Positions 8,539 through 17,721 are shown, counted from the first letter of the stretch. The stretch is 39,245 bases of DNA from a bacterium UBP4_UBA6127 (GCA_002428325.1 DIVR01000012.1:1-39245); one strand, 5' to 3'. Notes: generated from the letters alone by a model not told the origin. Numbers and translations: made by a program.

Positions 8539-9318
8539 ATGAAATATTACCTCATGACCGATTTGGAGGGACCGGCGCTGGTAACCCGGTTCGACCAGAC
8601 TCGTGACCCAGCCCCTGCAGATAAGGCCGTAGCCATGGATTTACTGACCGGGGAGCTGAATGCCTGCATTGATGGAATTCTGGATGCCGACCCGAAAGCC
8701 GAAATGGTTGCCTGGGATGGGCATGGTTCGGGAGGAATCAATATCACTCAATTTCATCCCAGAGCCCGATTGATTCCCAGAGGCCCTATTGCCGCTCCTT
8801 ATTATCTGGATGCCAGTTATGATGCTTTATTTTTTGTGGGCCAGCATGCTATGGCCGGAACCCCCAATGCCCCTCTATGCCACACCTATTCATCCCGCAC
8901 TGTTGAATACTACAAACTCAATGGGATATTGATAGGAGAATTCGGTTGCCGGGCTGCCCTGGCAGGAGAAATGGGTGTGCCCACTGTCTTTATATCGGGT
9001 GATGATAAAGCCATACTGGAAGCCCAGTCCCTTATTCCGGGAATCATTGGCGCCATTACTAAAGAAGGCTTAGGGCTGGAGCTGGCTGTTTCCCTTTCCC
9101 ATCAGGCTTCCTGCCAGAGAATCCGTAAAAAAGCCGCTGAAGCAGTCCGGAGTGTCAGCCAGATTCCCCCCTACCGGTTGGAATCTCCTTATAAACTGGA
9201 AATCAAAGTCTATGAGGGAAAAGATATTAGCGGTTACCTGAAATATCCGGGCGCCAGGAAAATCAATGAACAGACTGTTCTGATTACTTCGAGTACCCTG
9301 TCCGGATTGCCTGTCTAG
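8539..9318 (+). CDS. M55-family D-aminopeptidase (DppA-like)
   Basis: The 259-residue protein has the full metal set of the Bacillus subtilis DppA family at nearly the same positions: Asp8 and Glu10 (MTDLEG), His62 (DGHGSG), His103 (GQHAMAG) and Glu134 (LIGEFG), plus the active-site His115 (CHTYSS). Family members are zinc D-aminopeptidases acting on D-Ala-containing peptides, in cell-wall peptide salvage. No signal peptide is present, so it is cytoplasmic. GGGAGG lies 10 bases upstream of the ATG. It is not linked to a peptide transporter here and appears to be a single-gene unit. The exact substrate is inferred. Confidence 0.92.
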   Translation: MKYYLMTDLEGPALVTRFDQTRDPAPADKAVAMDLLTGELNACIDGILDADPKAEMVAWDGHGSGGINITQFHPRARLIPRGPIAAPYYLDASYDALFFVGQHAMAGTPNAPLCHTYSSRTVEYYKLNGILIGEFGCRAALAGEMGVPTVFISGDDKAILEAQSLIPGIIGAITKEGLGLELAVSLSHQASCQRIRKKAAEAVRSVSQIPPYRLESPYKLEIKVYEGKDISGYLKYPGARKINEQTVLITSSTLSGLPV

Positions 9319-9327
9319 GCCTTATCC

Positions 9328-9357
9328 TTGACGAGGCAGAGTGATTCAGTTTAGGAT
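9328..9357 (+). promoter_or_regulatory. putative sigma70-type promoter for the methyltransferase gene
   Basis: TTGACG (9328-9333), an 18-bp spacer and TAGGAT (9352-9357) give a ~190-nt leader before the ATG at 9548. The leader contains a small hairpin (AACCT/AGGTT near 9408) but I recognise no riboswitch. Confidence 0.45.
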
Positions 9358-9547
9358 GAAATTTCTAACAAGTTTTCTAATATCTTGAGGTAACAGGCCG
9401 GTATCAACCTAAAGGTTTCCAGAAAATCAGCTAATCTATTCGTTGATAATATTGAAGAAATGAAGCCCGGGTTTTCTTTTAGGTAAAAATTGATATGACT
9501 TGTTATTAAGGATACGAGTTTACAAGTCCCATTGGAGGAAATAAAGC

Positions 9548-10519
9548 ATGTCCCATAATCCCCTTATCACGATTGGTGAAAATATCAATGCCACCCGGAA
9601 AATCCGGCTGAATGCCCCCCGTTTGACCGAATCCGGGGATGGGAAAAAAGGTATTCACTATAAATCTATTGATGGAACTGAACGATTTTTTGATTTAACC
9701 CAGGTGATTGAATCGGAGGCTGTCCAGCAGACGGGCCAGGTTCCGTTCATTGCTACCGCCCTTTTAAACCAGGATGCCGATTTTTTGATGGCGGCTGTCC
9801 AGGAGCAGCTGGATGGAGGCTCCGATATCATCGATTTATGCGTAGATGAAGTAAATCCCTACCCTGAAAAACGGCAGGAATATATGCGCTGGCTCATCAA
9901 AGCCATGCAGGAGAAATTCGACTGCCGGTTTTCTATTGATTCTTCCGACCCCGATACCATTGAAGCCGGCCTATCAGTTTATGACTTCTCTAAGGGACAA
10001 CCTTTATTAAATTCCACCAACCTGGAAGAAAACCGCCAGAAAGTCATTGAACTGGCCCGGGAAACCAAATCCCAGCTGATAGCCAATGCCTCAGGCAAAG
10101 AAGGAATGCCGGATGATGATAAAGGCCGAGTGGAAAACCTCGACCAGATGATGGTAAAAATGGACCAGGCAGGGATTCCGTTAGGGAACCGATTCCTGGA
10201 TGCTTTGGTATTTCCTATCGGCGCCGGTTCTGAATATGGACACCATTTCCTGGATGCGGTCAAAACACTCAGGGACAAATATGGGCCGGAAATCCATATC
10301 TTTGGGGGATTCAGCAATGTTTCTTTTGGCATGCCCAAACGAATCCTTCTCAATGAGACCTTGACCCTCCTTTCCATTCTGGCCGGCTGCGACACCATCA
10401 TGGTGGACCCTAAACAGGTGAATGCCAGAAAAATGAATGAATTTAAACTGGCAGCTGATGCTCTCCTGGGGAAAGATGAATACTGTATGAACCTGATTAC
10501 TTATCTAAGGGAATCCTGA
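9548..10519 (+). CDS. pterin-binding methyltransferase, methyltetrahydrofolate:corrinoid type
   Basis: This 323-residue protein is a TIM barrel of the dihydropteroate synthase-like superfamily. GENINATRK at the N-terminus, FSIDSSDPDTIEAGL in the middle, and GGFSNVSFGMPKR near the C-terminus are the motifs of methyltetrahydrofolate:corrinoid methyltransferases (AcsE/MtvB/MetH-domain group). It is longer than AcsE (~260) because of an N-terminal insertion after residue 20. It would move a methyl group between methyl-THF and a cobalamin protein. No corrinoid protein, reductive activator or acetyl-CoA synthase gene is adjacent, so its partner is elsewhere. GGAGG precedes the ATG. Dihydropteroate synthase is less likely. 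Confidence 0.8.
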   Translation: MSHNPLITIGENINATRKIRLNAPRLTESGDGKKGIHYKSIDGTERFFDLTQVIESEAVQQTGQVPFIATALLNQDADFLMAAVQEQLDGGSDIIDLCVDEVNPYPEKRQEYMRWLIKAMQEKFDCRFSIDSSDPDTIEAGLSVYDFSKGQPLLNSTNLEENRQKVIELARETKSQLIANASGKEGMPDDDKGRVENLDQMMVKMDQAGIPLGNRFLDALVFPIGAGSEYGHHFLDAVKTLRDKYGPEIHIFGGFSNVSFGMPKRILLNETLTLLSILAGCDTIMVDPKQVNARKMNEFKLAADALLGKDEYCMNLITYLRES

Positions 10520-10592
10520 TAGTCAAGCAGGCCGGGCTTCTCTGACTTACCTGAAGAGTCCTACAAATATCATTCGATTTTAAACGGATTGT

Positions 10593-10621
10593 TAACGGAG
10601 TGTCTCAGAGATGCTCCGTTA
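10593..10621. terminator. hairpin between convergent genes (possible transcription end)
   Basis: Arms TAACGGAG (10593-10600) and CTCCGTTA (10614-10621) form an 8-bp stem with a 13-nt loop between the methyltransferase (plus) and the kinase (minus). There is no U-tract on either side, so it is a weak terminator candidate or another structured site. Confidence 0.35.
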
Positions 10622-10667
10622 CCGGTCCGTTGCCAGTCTGAAGGCTCGAATTATATTGATAGGACTT

Positions 10668-12056
10668 TCATTTGATGGGCAGGCTGAAAGTAAAGACAGA
10701 GCCTTTTCCGGGAGTACTGTCCACCCAGATTTTACCGCCATGGGCTTCCACAATACGCCGGGAGATAGCCAACCCCAGCCCGGTGGATTTTTCTCCGGCT
10801 GTAGGCTGAGTACTGCCTCGGCCAAAGTCTTTAAAAATAAGGGGCAAATCTTCCGATGGTATGCCCTGACCCTGGTCTGCCACCGAGATATGGACCTGGG
10901 TGTTTCCTTCTTTCCGGGCGGATAATATAATCGTTGTCTCAGGATAGGAGAATTTAACAGCATTGGAAACCAGATTTCCCAGAACCTGCTCCAATCGATG
11001 AGGGTCCATGGAGACCATTGGCAGGTTTTCTTCCAGTTCCATTTCCAGTGTAATCCCCTTGCTTTTTGCCAGAAGCTGGCTATTTTCAAAAAACCGGGAC
11101 AGGTATTCTTTCAAATCCCTTTTTTCAAAGACCAGCTGAAGCTTGCCAGATTCGATAGCGCTGATATCCAGGAAGGTATTGATCAGGGAAAGCATGGTCT
11201 CAGAGGCCAGGTCCATTCTTGAGAGGACATCCCGCTGCTGTTGGGAGATATCTCCCAGGTATCCCTCTAAAATCAAGGCAATATAGGTTTTTACCACCGT
11301 GATCGGATTACGCAAATCATGGGCGGCCATCCCCAGAAACTTATTTTTCAAGTCATTGAGTTCCACCAGCTGTTGGTAAAGCCTGCCTTTTTCAACAATG
11401 ACCGCCAGCTGTCCGGCAATCTGTTTGAATATTTCTACATGGAGATTCTGGTAGGTATTGGGATTACGGCTGGAGAAGAACATAAATCCAATGGGTTTTC
11501 CCAAGGCAATCAAAGGACAAGCCAAACTGGACCGAACCCCTTCTTCCATCATCAATTGGGTGGATTCAGACTTGGGATGGGCTTCCAGGTATTCCATCAG
11601 GTTATTGATAATCCTTGGCTGGCCTGTCTGAATAATCTTTTCCAGGCTGCTGCCTTGAAGGGGAGCCGAATACCCCCCGGTGATTTTCATGACCGGGAAA
11701 TCGGATTTAGCCCATCGGGCCCGAACTGTTTTCCCTCCGTCTTCAATCAGGGAAAAACCAATCCGGTCATAGGGGATGATGGGTCGGAAAGAATCATATA
11801 CATGGGCTAATACTTCATCCAGAATCAAGCCTGCATTGATTTTTTCAGTCACCGTGGAAAGGACTGAGATTTCCAGGAATTTCTTTTCAAGGGTTACTCC
11901 CAGCGCTCTCAGGGTTAGGCCCAATTGGCCAATATCATCTTCACCTGAGGGAATCTCGATTTGAAAATCCCCTTGCATCATCGATTCAGCTGCCTGACGG
12001 TATTTTAGGATACGAGAATCAAAAAGGGGGTCGTTAGATTGTGGATTGATAGCCAT
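10668..12056 (-). CDS. cytoplasmic GAF-domain sensor histidine kinase
   Basis: The 462-residue protein has a HAMP-like helix pair at about 15-62 (GEDDIGQLGLTLRAL) and a GAF domain at about 68-225. The dimerisation/phosphoacceptor domain carries His246 (AAHDLRNPITVV). The ATPase domain has N box NLVSNAVKF (361-369), DQGQGIP and STGLGLAI. No transmembrane segment is present, so it senses a cytoplasmic signal or a partner protein. No response regulator is adjacent, making it an orphan kinase. GGGAGG precedes the ATG. It lies 62 bp behind msbA on the same strand and could be co-transcribed with it. Confidence 0.92.
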   Translation of the reverse strand: MAINPQSNDPLFDSRILKYRQAAESMMQGDFQIEIPSGEDDIGQLGLTLRALGVTLEKKFLEISVLSTVTEKINAGLILDEVLAHVYDSFRPIIPYDRIGFSLIEDGGKTVRARWAKSDFPVMKITGGYSAPLQGSSLEKIIQTGQPRIINNLMEYLEAHPKSESTQLMMEEGVRSSLACPLIALGKPIGFMFFSSRNPNTYQNLHVEIFKQIAGQLAVIVEKGRLYQQLVELNDLKNKFLGMAAHDLRNPITVVKTYIALILEGYLGDISQQQRDVLSRMDLASETMLSLINTFLDISAIESGKLQLVFEKRDLKEYLSRFFENSQLLAKSKGITLEMELEENLPMVSMDPHRLEQVLGNLVSNAVKFSYPETTIILSARKEGNTQVHISVADQGQGIPSEDLPLIFKDFGRGSTQPTAGEKSTGLGLAISRRIVEAHGGKIWVDSTPGKGSVFTFSLPIK

Positions 12057-12118
12057 GATAAAGGCCTCCCGGGATTTAGTGCCTTACCCATTGAGGCTTA
12101 TTATAGCAGGAAAGGAGA

Positions 12119-13948
12119 TTATCCCAAGGGGTCGGAGTCAGAACTGGCAAACTGGGTCTGATACAGCTTCCAGTACAGGCCTTTTTTGTCCACCAATTCC
12201 GCATGAGTACCCATTTCCACCAGCCGGCCTTTTTCCAGAACGACAATGATATCGGCAGAAAGAATAGTCGATAACCGATGGGCAATGACAAAGGTGGTCC
12301 GATTTACCATCAGCCGGTCCAAGGCATCCTGAACCAGCCGTTCCGATTCGGCATCCAGAGAAGAAGTGGCTTCATCCAATATCAGGATGGGAGGGTTTTT
12401 CAAAACAGCCCGGGCAATGGTCAATCGTTGTTTCTGCCCACCCGATAGTTTTACTCCCCGTTCTCCCACAAGGGTCTCATAACCTTCCGGAAGCTGCCGG
12501 ATAAAATCATCGGCATGGGCTACTTGGGCAGCTTGATAGACGATTTCCGCAGAATAATCCGGCCGGCCATAGGCAATATTATTAAAAATAGTATCATCAA
12601 AAAGAATAGTTTCCTGAGTTACGATCCCCATCTGATTCCGAAGGCTTTTCATGGTGAGGTCCCGAATATCTATCCCATCAATGCAAATCCGCCCCTGGGT
12701 AGGGTCATAGAATCGGGGCAACAGGTTCACCAGGGTGGTTTTTCCGGCGCCACTGGGTCCCACAATCGCAATAACTTTATTCAGGGGAAAGGTAACGGTA
12801 ATGTCTTGGAGAACCGGGGCTTCCCCATCATAAGAGAAACTGACCTTCTCAAATTTAATTTCTTTCCGGGGGGTGTCCAACTCTTGGGCCTGCGGATTCT
12901 CCACGACATCCGGAGGCGTATCTAACAGTTGGAATACTCTTTCTGCCCCGCCCATGCCTTTTTGATACTGGTTATTAGCAGCGCTTAACCGTTTCAGTGG
13001 CTGATAGAAGGAAAATAATGCCACTAGGAAGGTGCTGAATTTTCCGGCGGTCAAATCTCCTTTGGAGACAAACCAGGCCGCCACTCCCAAAGCTGCCACA
13101 ATTCCTAAAACCCCGAAGAATTCAGTCATTGGGGAAGAAAGGGTACTGAATCGGATGATTCTCACCGTGGTGGAGAATATCTCCCCAATCCGCTTACGGA
13201 ACCGTTTCTGTTCATAATCTTCCATCCCAAAGGCTTTCACGATCCGAATCCCGGAAATGGTTTCATTAAGAAGCTTATATAATTGAGCCTGCTCTTCCTG
13301 AAGTTTTCTGGATTGCTGCCTGATTTTCTGCCCAAACCGAATCAGGGGATACACAATCAAGGGGAAAAAGACAAAAATCAACAACGCCAGTTTCCAATGA
13401 GAAAGAAACATCAATAAAAGAAGGCTGACCATGACCAGGGGTTCTTTGGCCATTTCCCCCAAACCAAAAACCAGGGACCGGCCAATCACTTCGACATCAA
13501 CGGTTAATCGGGACATCAGGCTGCCGGTATCCCGGGACGTGTAATATTTCAGGGAAAGTTCATGCATATGGGTGTAAATCCGGGTCCGGATATCCAACAT
13601 CACCCTCTCAGCCAGAAATTCCATCAGGTATTGTTGGACATAAGTAAACAAAAACCGAAGGAAACCCGCCACTATCAAAATACCGCAAGCGATGGCAAAC
13701 ACCTGCCATCGATGGGTTTTAGTATAAATTTCAGCATTCTGCACTACAGGCAGGTTCAGTTTGGAAATGGCATCCGGGACCAGAGAAAAATGCCCATTGG
13801 CAGGGGGGAAAAGCAAATCGATCAGGGGCTGTAAAGACCCAATGGTCATGAAATTCAATAAGGCCAACCCCACCATACAGACACCTATCAGAATCATTCG
13901 AACCCGATAAGGGCGTAAAAAACTCAGTAATCTGGCATTGGTTGGCAT
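12119..13948 (-). CDS. msbA: MsbA-type ABC exporter (fused permease and ATPase)
   Basis: The 609-residue half-transporter has six membrane helices in residues 15-310 with the ABC type-1 exporter fold. The ATPase holds Walker A GPSGAGKTT (397-405), signature LSGGQ (500-504), Walker B LILDEATS (521-528) and the H-loop AHRLST (555-560). The size, domain order and N-terminal 'RLLSFLRPYRVRMIL' fit MsbA, the flippase moving lipid A-core across the inner membrane. The nearby LptF/LptD pair and PAP2 phosphatase are consistent with an envelope role. Other type-IV exporters (drug/peptide) cannot be excluded from sequence alone. An AGGAT ribosome site lies nine bases before the ATG. A structured RNA gene lies just upstream on the same strand. 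Confidence 0.85.
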   Translation of the reverse strand: MPTNARLLSFLRPYRVRMILIGVCMVGLALLNFMTIGSLQPLIDLLFPPANGHFSLVPDAISKLNLPVVQNAEIYTKTHRWQVFAIACGILIVAGFLRFLFTYVQQYLMEFLAERVMLDIRTRIYTHMHELSLKYYTSRDTGSLMSRLTVDVEVIGRSLVFGLGEMAKEPLVMVSLLLLMFLSHWKLALLIFVFFPLIVYPLIRFGQKIRQQSRKLQEEQAQLYKLLNETISGIRIVKAFGMEDYEQKRFRKRIGEIFSTTVRIIRFSTLSSPMTEFFGVLGIVAALGVAAWFVSKGDLTAGKFSTFLVALFSFYQPLKRLSAANNQYQKGMGGAERVFQLLDTPPDVVENPQAQELDTPRKEIKFEKVSFSYDGEAPVLQDITVTFPLNKVIAIVGPSGAGKTTLVNLLPRFYDPTQGRICIDGIDIRDLTMKSLRNQMGIVTQETILFDDTIFNNIAYGRPDYSAEIVYQAAQVAHADDFIRQLPEGYETLVGERGVKLSGGQKQRLTIARAVLKNPPILILDEATSSLDAESERLVQDALDRLMVNRTTFVIAHRLSTILSADIIVVLEKGRLVEMGTHAELVDKKGLYWKLYQTQFASSDSDPLG

Positions 13949-14032
13949 AGAAGATTATCCTAACGGTTCAGGGAATCCCTGTAAAGAGAAGAAGTCAGGG
14001 GTAAACTCAAGAATCTTCCCCCAAACCAGGGT

Positions 14033-14226
14033 AAAAAAATAACGGTTCTCCGCCGTAATGCCGTTGGAACCGATTTAAGAGACTCCGTGACGTCAGACAG
14101 TGGAAGCCTTAGTGGTACCTTCGCGCTTCCCGATATATCGGGCCTGCATCCGAGTGCCATACCCAGCTTCCAGTACAGAGGTATTGGCTCTAAAAAACAA
14201 TCCCACTCGTACATGGCAGGGAACCA
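14033..14226 (-). ncRNA. ssrS: 6S RNA candidate (stand-alone structured RNA)
   Basis: A ~194-nt transcript is bracketed by a good promoter and a run of seven T (14033-14039). Folding by eye gives one long rod. The closing helix joins the two ends (14215-14225 with 14044-14054, 10 of 11 pairs). Then 14198-14204 pairs with 14066-14072, and 14188-14195 with 14074-14081 (one mismatch). A large open bubble follows (14173-14187 facing 14082-14100). The apical arm has 14166-14172 with 14101-14107 (7 pairs), 14159-14165 with 14113-14118, and a terminal hairpin at 14129-14142. Closing stem, central bubble and terminal stem-loop are the hallmark of 6S RNA, which mimics an open promoter and binds RNA polymerase. 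The length also fits. The class is inferred from architecture, not sequence homology. Confidence 0.6.
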
Positions 14227-14231
14227 TCTTT

Positions 14232-14261
14232 ATTCTGACGGAAACAGGGGACTCTTGTCAA
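14232..14261 (-). promoter_or_regulatory. promoter of the 6S-like RNA
   Basis: On the minus strand a perfect TTGACA (14256-14261), an 18-bp spacer and CAGAAT (14232-14237) predict a start around 14225-14226. That is exactly the first base of the closing helix of the RNA. Confidence 0.65.
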
Positions 14262-14365
14262 AGAAATTTCATTCATTATTTTGTTAACCTGAAAGTTATC
14301 TCCTGTCCATGGTGGGATGAAGATTCTCTCTTATGATAAAATGAAAAATTGATAATTGAGGTGAT

Positions 14366-14905
14366 ATGAGCACAATTGCCTTCTATCTAAAACGTGGCGA
14401 TGCGTGGCTTTTTTATTTCTTTAACCGAAGATTGCATTGCTATCTGCTGGACCAGGTGATGAAAGGAATAACGTCCCTGGGTTCTACTGGTTTTTCCATA
14501 TTCCTCCCCCTGTTATTGTTCCTTTTATTTCCTATCCTGGGCTGGGGTGTGGGGATCCATACCACCCTGACGCTGGTCATTGCCCAGGGGTTTGCCCAGT
14601 TATTGAAAAGAGTGGTAAACCGTCCCCGCCCCTACCGGGTTTTAGATAATGCCATTGTTGTCAAACCGCCGCCCTGTGAATATTCCTTCCCTTCAGGCCA
14701 TACCTGCGCAGCTTTTGCTTTGGCCCTAAGCCTGACCAGTTTTTTCCCTATGGGAGGGTTTATTTATTTGCCATTGGCCATGATGGTAGGCATCTCCCGA
14801 ATTTATCTGGGGGTCCATTATCCCACGGATGTTCTGATTGGATTTTTAATTGCCCTGTTTGCCTGGGCCATCAATCCCAATCTCAGCTATATTCTATTCC
14901 TGTAA
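14366..14905 (+). CDS. PAP2-family membrane lipid phosphatase
   Basis: This 179-residue integral membrane protein has the three acid-phosphatase motifs in order: K81-x4-RP (KRVVNRPRP), PSGH (109-112) and SR-x5-H-x3-D (SRIYLGVHYPTD, Ser144-Asp155). Hydrophobic segments lie at about 40-60, 63-80, 115-140 and 157-175. Family members remove phosphate from lipid phosphates such as undecaprenyl diphosphate (BcrC-like), phosphatidylglycerol phosphate or lipid A. The substrate cannot be told from sequence. The genomic setting (MsbA, Lpt genes) suggests envelope lipid recycling. Reading starts at an ATG behind GAGGTGAT. Confidence 0.9.
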   Translation: MSTIAFYLKRGDAWLFYFFNRRLHCYLLDQVMKGITSLGSTGFSIFLPLLLFLLFPILGWGVGIHTTLTLVIAQGFAQLLKRVVNRPRPYRVLDNAIVVKPPPCEYSFPSGHTCAAFALALSLTSFFPMGGFIYLPLAMMVGISRIYLGVHYPTDVLIGFLIALFAWAINPNLSYILFL

Positions 14906-14956
14906 TTCCGGTGTTTTCTGGGTAACAGCCTCTGGATTAGCGGGAGGGTTCCCACA

Positions 14957-17689
14957 TCAATCAGAAGGAAGAGTGTCCTGTAGAATTTGGGCTAATTCCT
15001 TAAATTGGAAGGGTTTACTGATAGCATTGGCAAAACCATATTCCTGATATTGAGCCATTACCGGGTCATTAGAGTAACCACTGGAGACAATAGCGCAGAC
15101 GGCAGGATCGATTTCCTTGATTTTCAGGATAGCTTCTTTTCCTCCCATACCTCCGGGTATAGTTAAATCCATGATCACAGCCCGGTAAGGACTATGGGAA
15201 TCCATCCCCTGCCGATAATACTGAAAAGCTTCCTCTCCATCCTTGACCGCTTCTGCCTGGTAACCCAATTTTTCCAGCATTCGGACTACCAGTTTTTGGA
15301 TGATGGGGTCATCCTCCATGACCAGAATTCTGCCATAACCCGTTACTATTATTTTTTTAGAATCCAGGGAATGTTTGGGAGATGGATTTCCATTGGAGGA
15401 TTCTTTCGAAACAGGAAGATAAATCAAAAAAGTGGTACCCTTCCCAGGGGTAGTCTGGACTGAGATATGTCCTTTATGACGGGAAATGATGGAATAACTG
15501 GTAGATAATCCCAACCCGGTGCCATTGGGTTTATTGGTAAAGAAAGGATCAAAGATTTTCGGCAAGATATCGTTATTAATCCCCATTCCCTGGTCTTTTA
15601 CACTCAAAAGAAGATAGTTACCTGCTTTCAACGGCAGGGATTCATTCTCTGTGAGCTCAACAGATTTCAGGCTTAAGAGGATTTCACCACCCTGAGGCAT
15701 TGCTTGAATAGCATTCAGTACTAAATTATGCACCACCTGCCCCAGTTGGCCCTGGTCCGCATATATAGCCGGCAGCCCGGGTTGAATATTAAATGTACAA
15801 ATGCAATTGGACCCCCGGGAGGAAAAAAGAGCCATCTCTTCAATCGTTTCTTCCAGATGGATAACTTTTTTAACCGGTTCACCACCTTTAGCAAAGGTCA
15901 GCAATTGGTTGGTCAGGTTTCGAGCCTGATAAACCACCCTTTCTGCCTCTTCCAGACGTTCCAAGGTTTCCTTATTTAGTGTTTCCTGGGGTTTCACCAT
16001 GGAGATATTACCCAATATCCCCGTCAGGATATTATTGAAGTCATGGGCAATCCCGGCGGCCAGATATCCTAAAGAATCTAATCGGCCAGCCTTAATCAGT
16101 TCTTCTTCCATCCTTACTTTTTCTGTTACGTCAAAAGCGACACCGACCACTCCCAAGACTATGCCATCTTCATTTCTCATAGGTTCGAGGTGGCAATCAT
16201 ATATCTGGCCCTTCCATTTATATCGGTAGGAAACAGATTCTCCCTGTAGAGCTTTATAGTGATGGTCTCCGGTAATTAAACTAAAATCAGCATTTTTTAA
16301 AACATCATGGATATTTTTGCCAATTATCTTTTCAAGGAAAACATCCTTCCAAGTGGAGGGATTCCCCCAAGCTTGAATAATTCTCATTTCCTGGTCTATG
16401 ACCCAGATAAGCCCTGGATGATGGGACAGTATCAACTTTAATCTGTTTTCATTATCCCGAATTACTTCCTGCTGTTGTTTCCGTTCCGTAATATCCTGGG
16501 AAACCACTGTAAATCCTACCGGCTGGCCGGATTCATCACGGGTCAGGGTAATACTGAGCTCCACCGGGACCCGGCGGCCATCCGAATGTTTCACCCATAA
16601 TTCAATCCCGGTTTTGGAACCTTTCTCTAAAATTTCTTCTTCATATCGGCAGGAAAGAACCGAATCCTCCGAGGCAATAATATCGAAGGCATTCAACCCC
16701 AGCATTTGCTCAGGTGAAGAATATCCGGCAATCAAGGCGGCCTGCTGATTGCAATACTGGATATCATAATCCATATCGGCAAATAATATCCCGTTAGGGG
16801 TTGTTTCTACCAGTAACCGATATTTTTTTTCACTTTCCCGGAGAGCTTTCTCAGCTTTTTCCACCCGGACCATATCATTAATCAATTGACCGTTCAGGAC
16901 TTCCAACTGCTGGGTTCTCTCAATTACTTTCTGTTCCAGTTCTTCCCGGGAAGTCAGGATTTGTTTCTCAAACCTGAACTGTTGCAACCAGGCAAGAATC
17001 ACCAGAAAGGATAAAATACTGCCCCAGACACACAGCATAACGGAATAAAACAAGTTTCGATTGATTCCACTGGAAGATAAAACTGTTTTAAGAGGGACTC
17101 TTAATCCAACTTGATAAAGATGGCCTTTGATTCTCAGCGGAGTCCAGGAACAGATTTGCTTGCCGTCTTTTGGGTCTAACATCAGAAAGCCATAACCTGG
17201 CTGCCCTGTTTTTAAATCTAGCAACAATCCCTGGAAAGAGCCTTTATTCTTATCCGGCAGGGTTTCAAAGAGCTTTGGAAGGGTTGGCTTTTGCCCCTTA
17301 TTGATAGGGTGATCCCAAAAGGGGTCATAGATGACCTCTTGCTCAGAATAAATCCAGGCTTGATATCCGGTATCAAGCCTGAGATTCTGCATTTCTTTCA
17401 GGATAAGCTTTTTTTCATCCTGGAAAGAAGATTGTTTGTTAAAATTGGTTTCCAGCCGGAGAGCCATTCGCTGCAACCTTTGAATCAAGGTCGTCTGTGA
17501 GGTTTGATATACCGCTTGATGAATGGAAGTGAATTGGATATAGACTAGAAACCAGCCTAAACCTGCCAAGAGTAATACTATTAACGGAAGGACAAATTGA
17601 TGGCCTTGATGATTATAATGGGCAACGCTGGGAGTAGTCCCAACATATCGGGCAGATTTATAACTAGAGTTCTTTATAGAAACAGGCAT
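14957..17689 (-). CDS. membrane-bound hybrid sensor kinase (periplasmic sensor, PAS-PAS-HisKA-HATPase-REC)
   Basis: The 910-residue protein has TM1 at about 30-52, an extracytoplasmic sensor at 55-208, TM2 at about 212-236 and a coiled linker at 240-285. Two PAS domains follow (about 287-403 and 412-525; each ends with the characteristic D-x-T-E). The phosphoacceptor is His549 (AGIAHDFNNIL), of the NtrB/HWE-like 'HDFNN' subclass. The ATPase has VHNLVLNAIQAMPQGG, DQGMG and GTGLGLS. The C-terminal receiver (about 786-910) has Asp841 and Lys892. Such hybrids need a downstream HPt or regulator, which is not adjacent. The gene has its own promoter (17722-17750) and converges on the PAP2 gene. Confidence 0.92.
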   Translation of the reverse strand: MPVSIKNSSYKSARYVGTTPSVAHYNHQGHQFVLPLIVLLLAGLGWFLVYIQFTSIHQAVYQTSQTTLIQRLQRMALRLETNFNKQSSFQDEKKLILKEMQNLRLDTGYQAWIYSEQEVIYDPFWDHPINKGQKPTLPKLFETLPDKNKGSFQGLLLDLKTGQPGYGFLMLDPKDGKQICSWTPLRIKGHLYQVGLRVPLKTVLSSSGINRNLFYSVMLCVWGSILSFLVILAWLQQFRFEKQILTSREELEQKVIERTQQLEVLNGQLINDMVRVEKAEKALRESEKKYRLLVETTPNGILFADMDYDIQYCNQQAALIAGYSSPEQMLGLNAFDIIASEDSVLSCRYEEEILEKGSKTGIELWVKHSDGRRVPVELSITLTRDESGQPVGFTVVSQDITERKQQQEVIRDNENRLKLILSHHPGLIWVIDQEMRIIQAWGNPSTWKDVFLEKIIGKNIHDVLKNADFSLITGDHHYKALQGESVSYRYKWKGQIYDCHLEPMRNEDGIVLGVVGVAFDVTEKVRMEEELIKAGRLDSLGYLAAGIAHDFNNILTGILGNISMVKPQETLNKETLERLEEAERVVYQARNLTNQLLTFAKGGEPVKKVIHLEETIEEMALFSSRGSNCICTFNIQPGLPAIYADQGQLGQVVHNLVLNAIQAMPQGGEILLSLKSVELTENESLPLKAGNYLLLSVKDQGMGINNDILPKIFDPFFTNKPNGTGLGLSTSYSIISRHKGHISVQTTPGKGTTFLIYLPVSKESSNGNPSPKHSLDSKKIIVTGYGRILVMEDDPIIQKLVVRMLEKLGYQAEAVKDGEEAFQYYRQGMDSHSPYRAVIMDLTIPGGMGGKEAILKIKEIDPAVCAIVSSGYSNDPVMAQYQEYGFANAISKPFQFKELAQILQDTLPSD

Positions 17690-17721
17690 TAGAGAAATAA
17701 TTCCATATTAAAAGTTATTAA

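Larger units (their letters stand above)
13949..14365. other. divergent intergenic region holding the 6S-like RNA
   Basis: The 417 bp between msbA (minus) and the PAP2 gene (plus) are mostly taken by the structured RNA. Between its terminator and msbA there is a small perfect palindrome, CAGGGAATCCCTG (13969-13981), which overlaps the presumed msbA leader and could be an operator. Open frames across this region on both strands only mirror the RNA and have no coding character. Confidence 0.5.

Noticed and set aside
9358..9547. Riboswitch (cobalamin or THF) before the methyltransferase gene
   Set aside because: No B12 box or THF-riboswitch core was found; only a small hairpin near 9408.
10619..11089. 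156-codon minus frame overlapping the GAF kinase
   Set aside because: Shadow frame; the kinase frame has all catalytic motifs.
13960..14214. 84-codon minus frame and 66-78-codon plus frames upstream of msbA
   Set aside because: They coincide with the self-complementary RNA; the hairpin structure explains the sequence better than coding.
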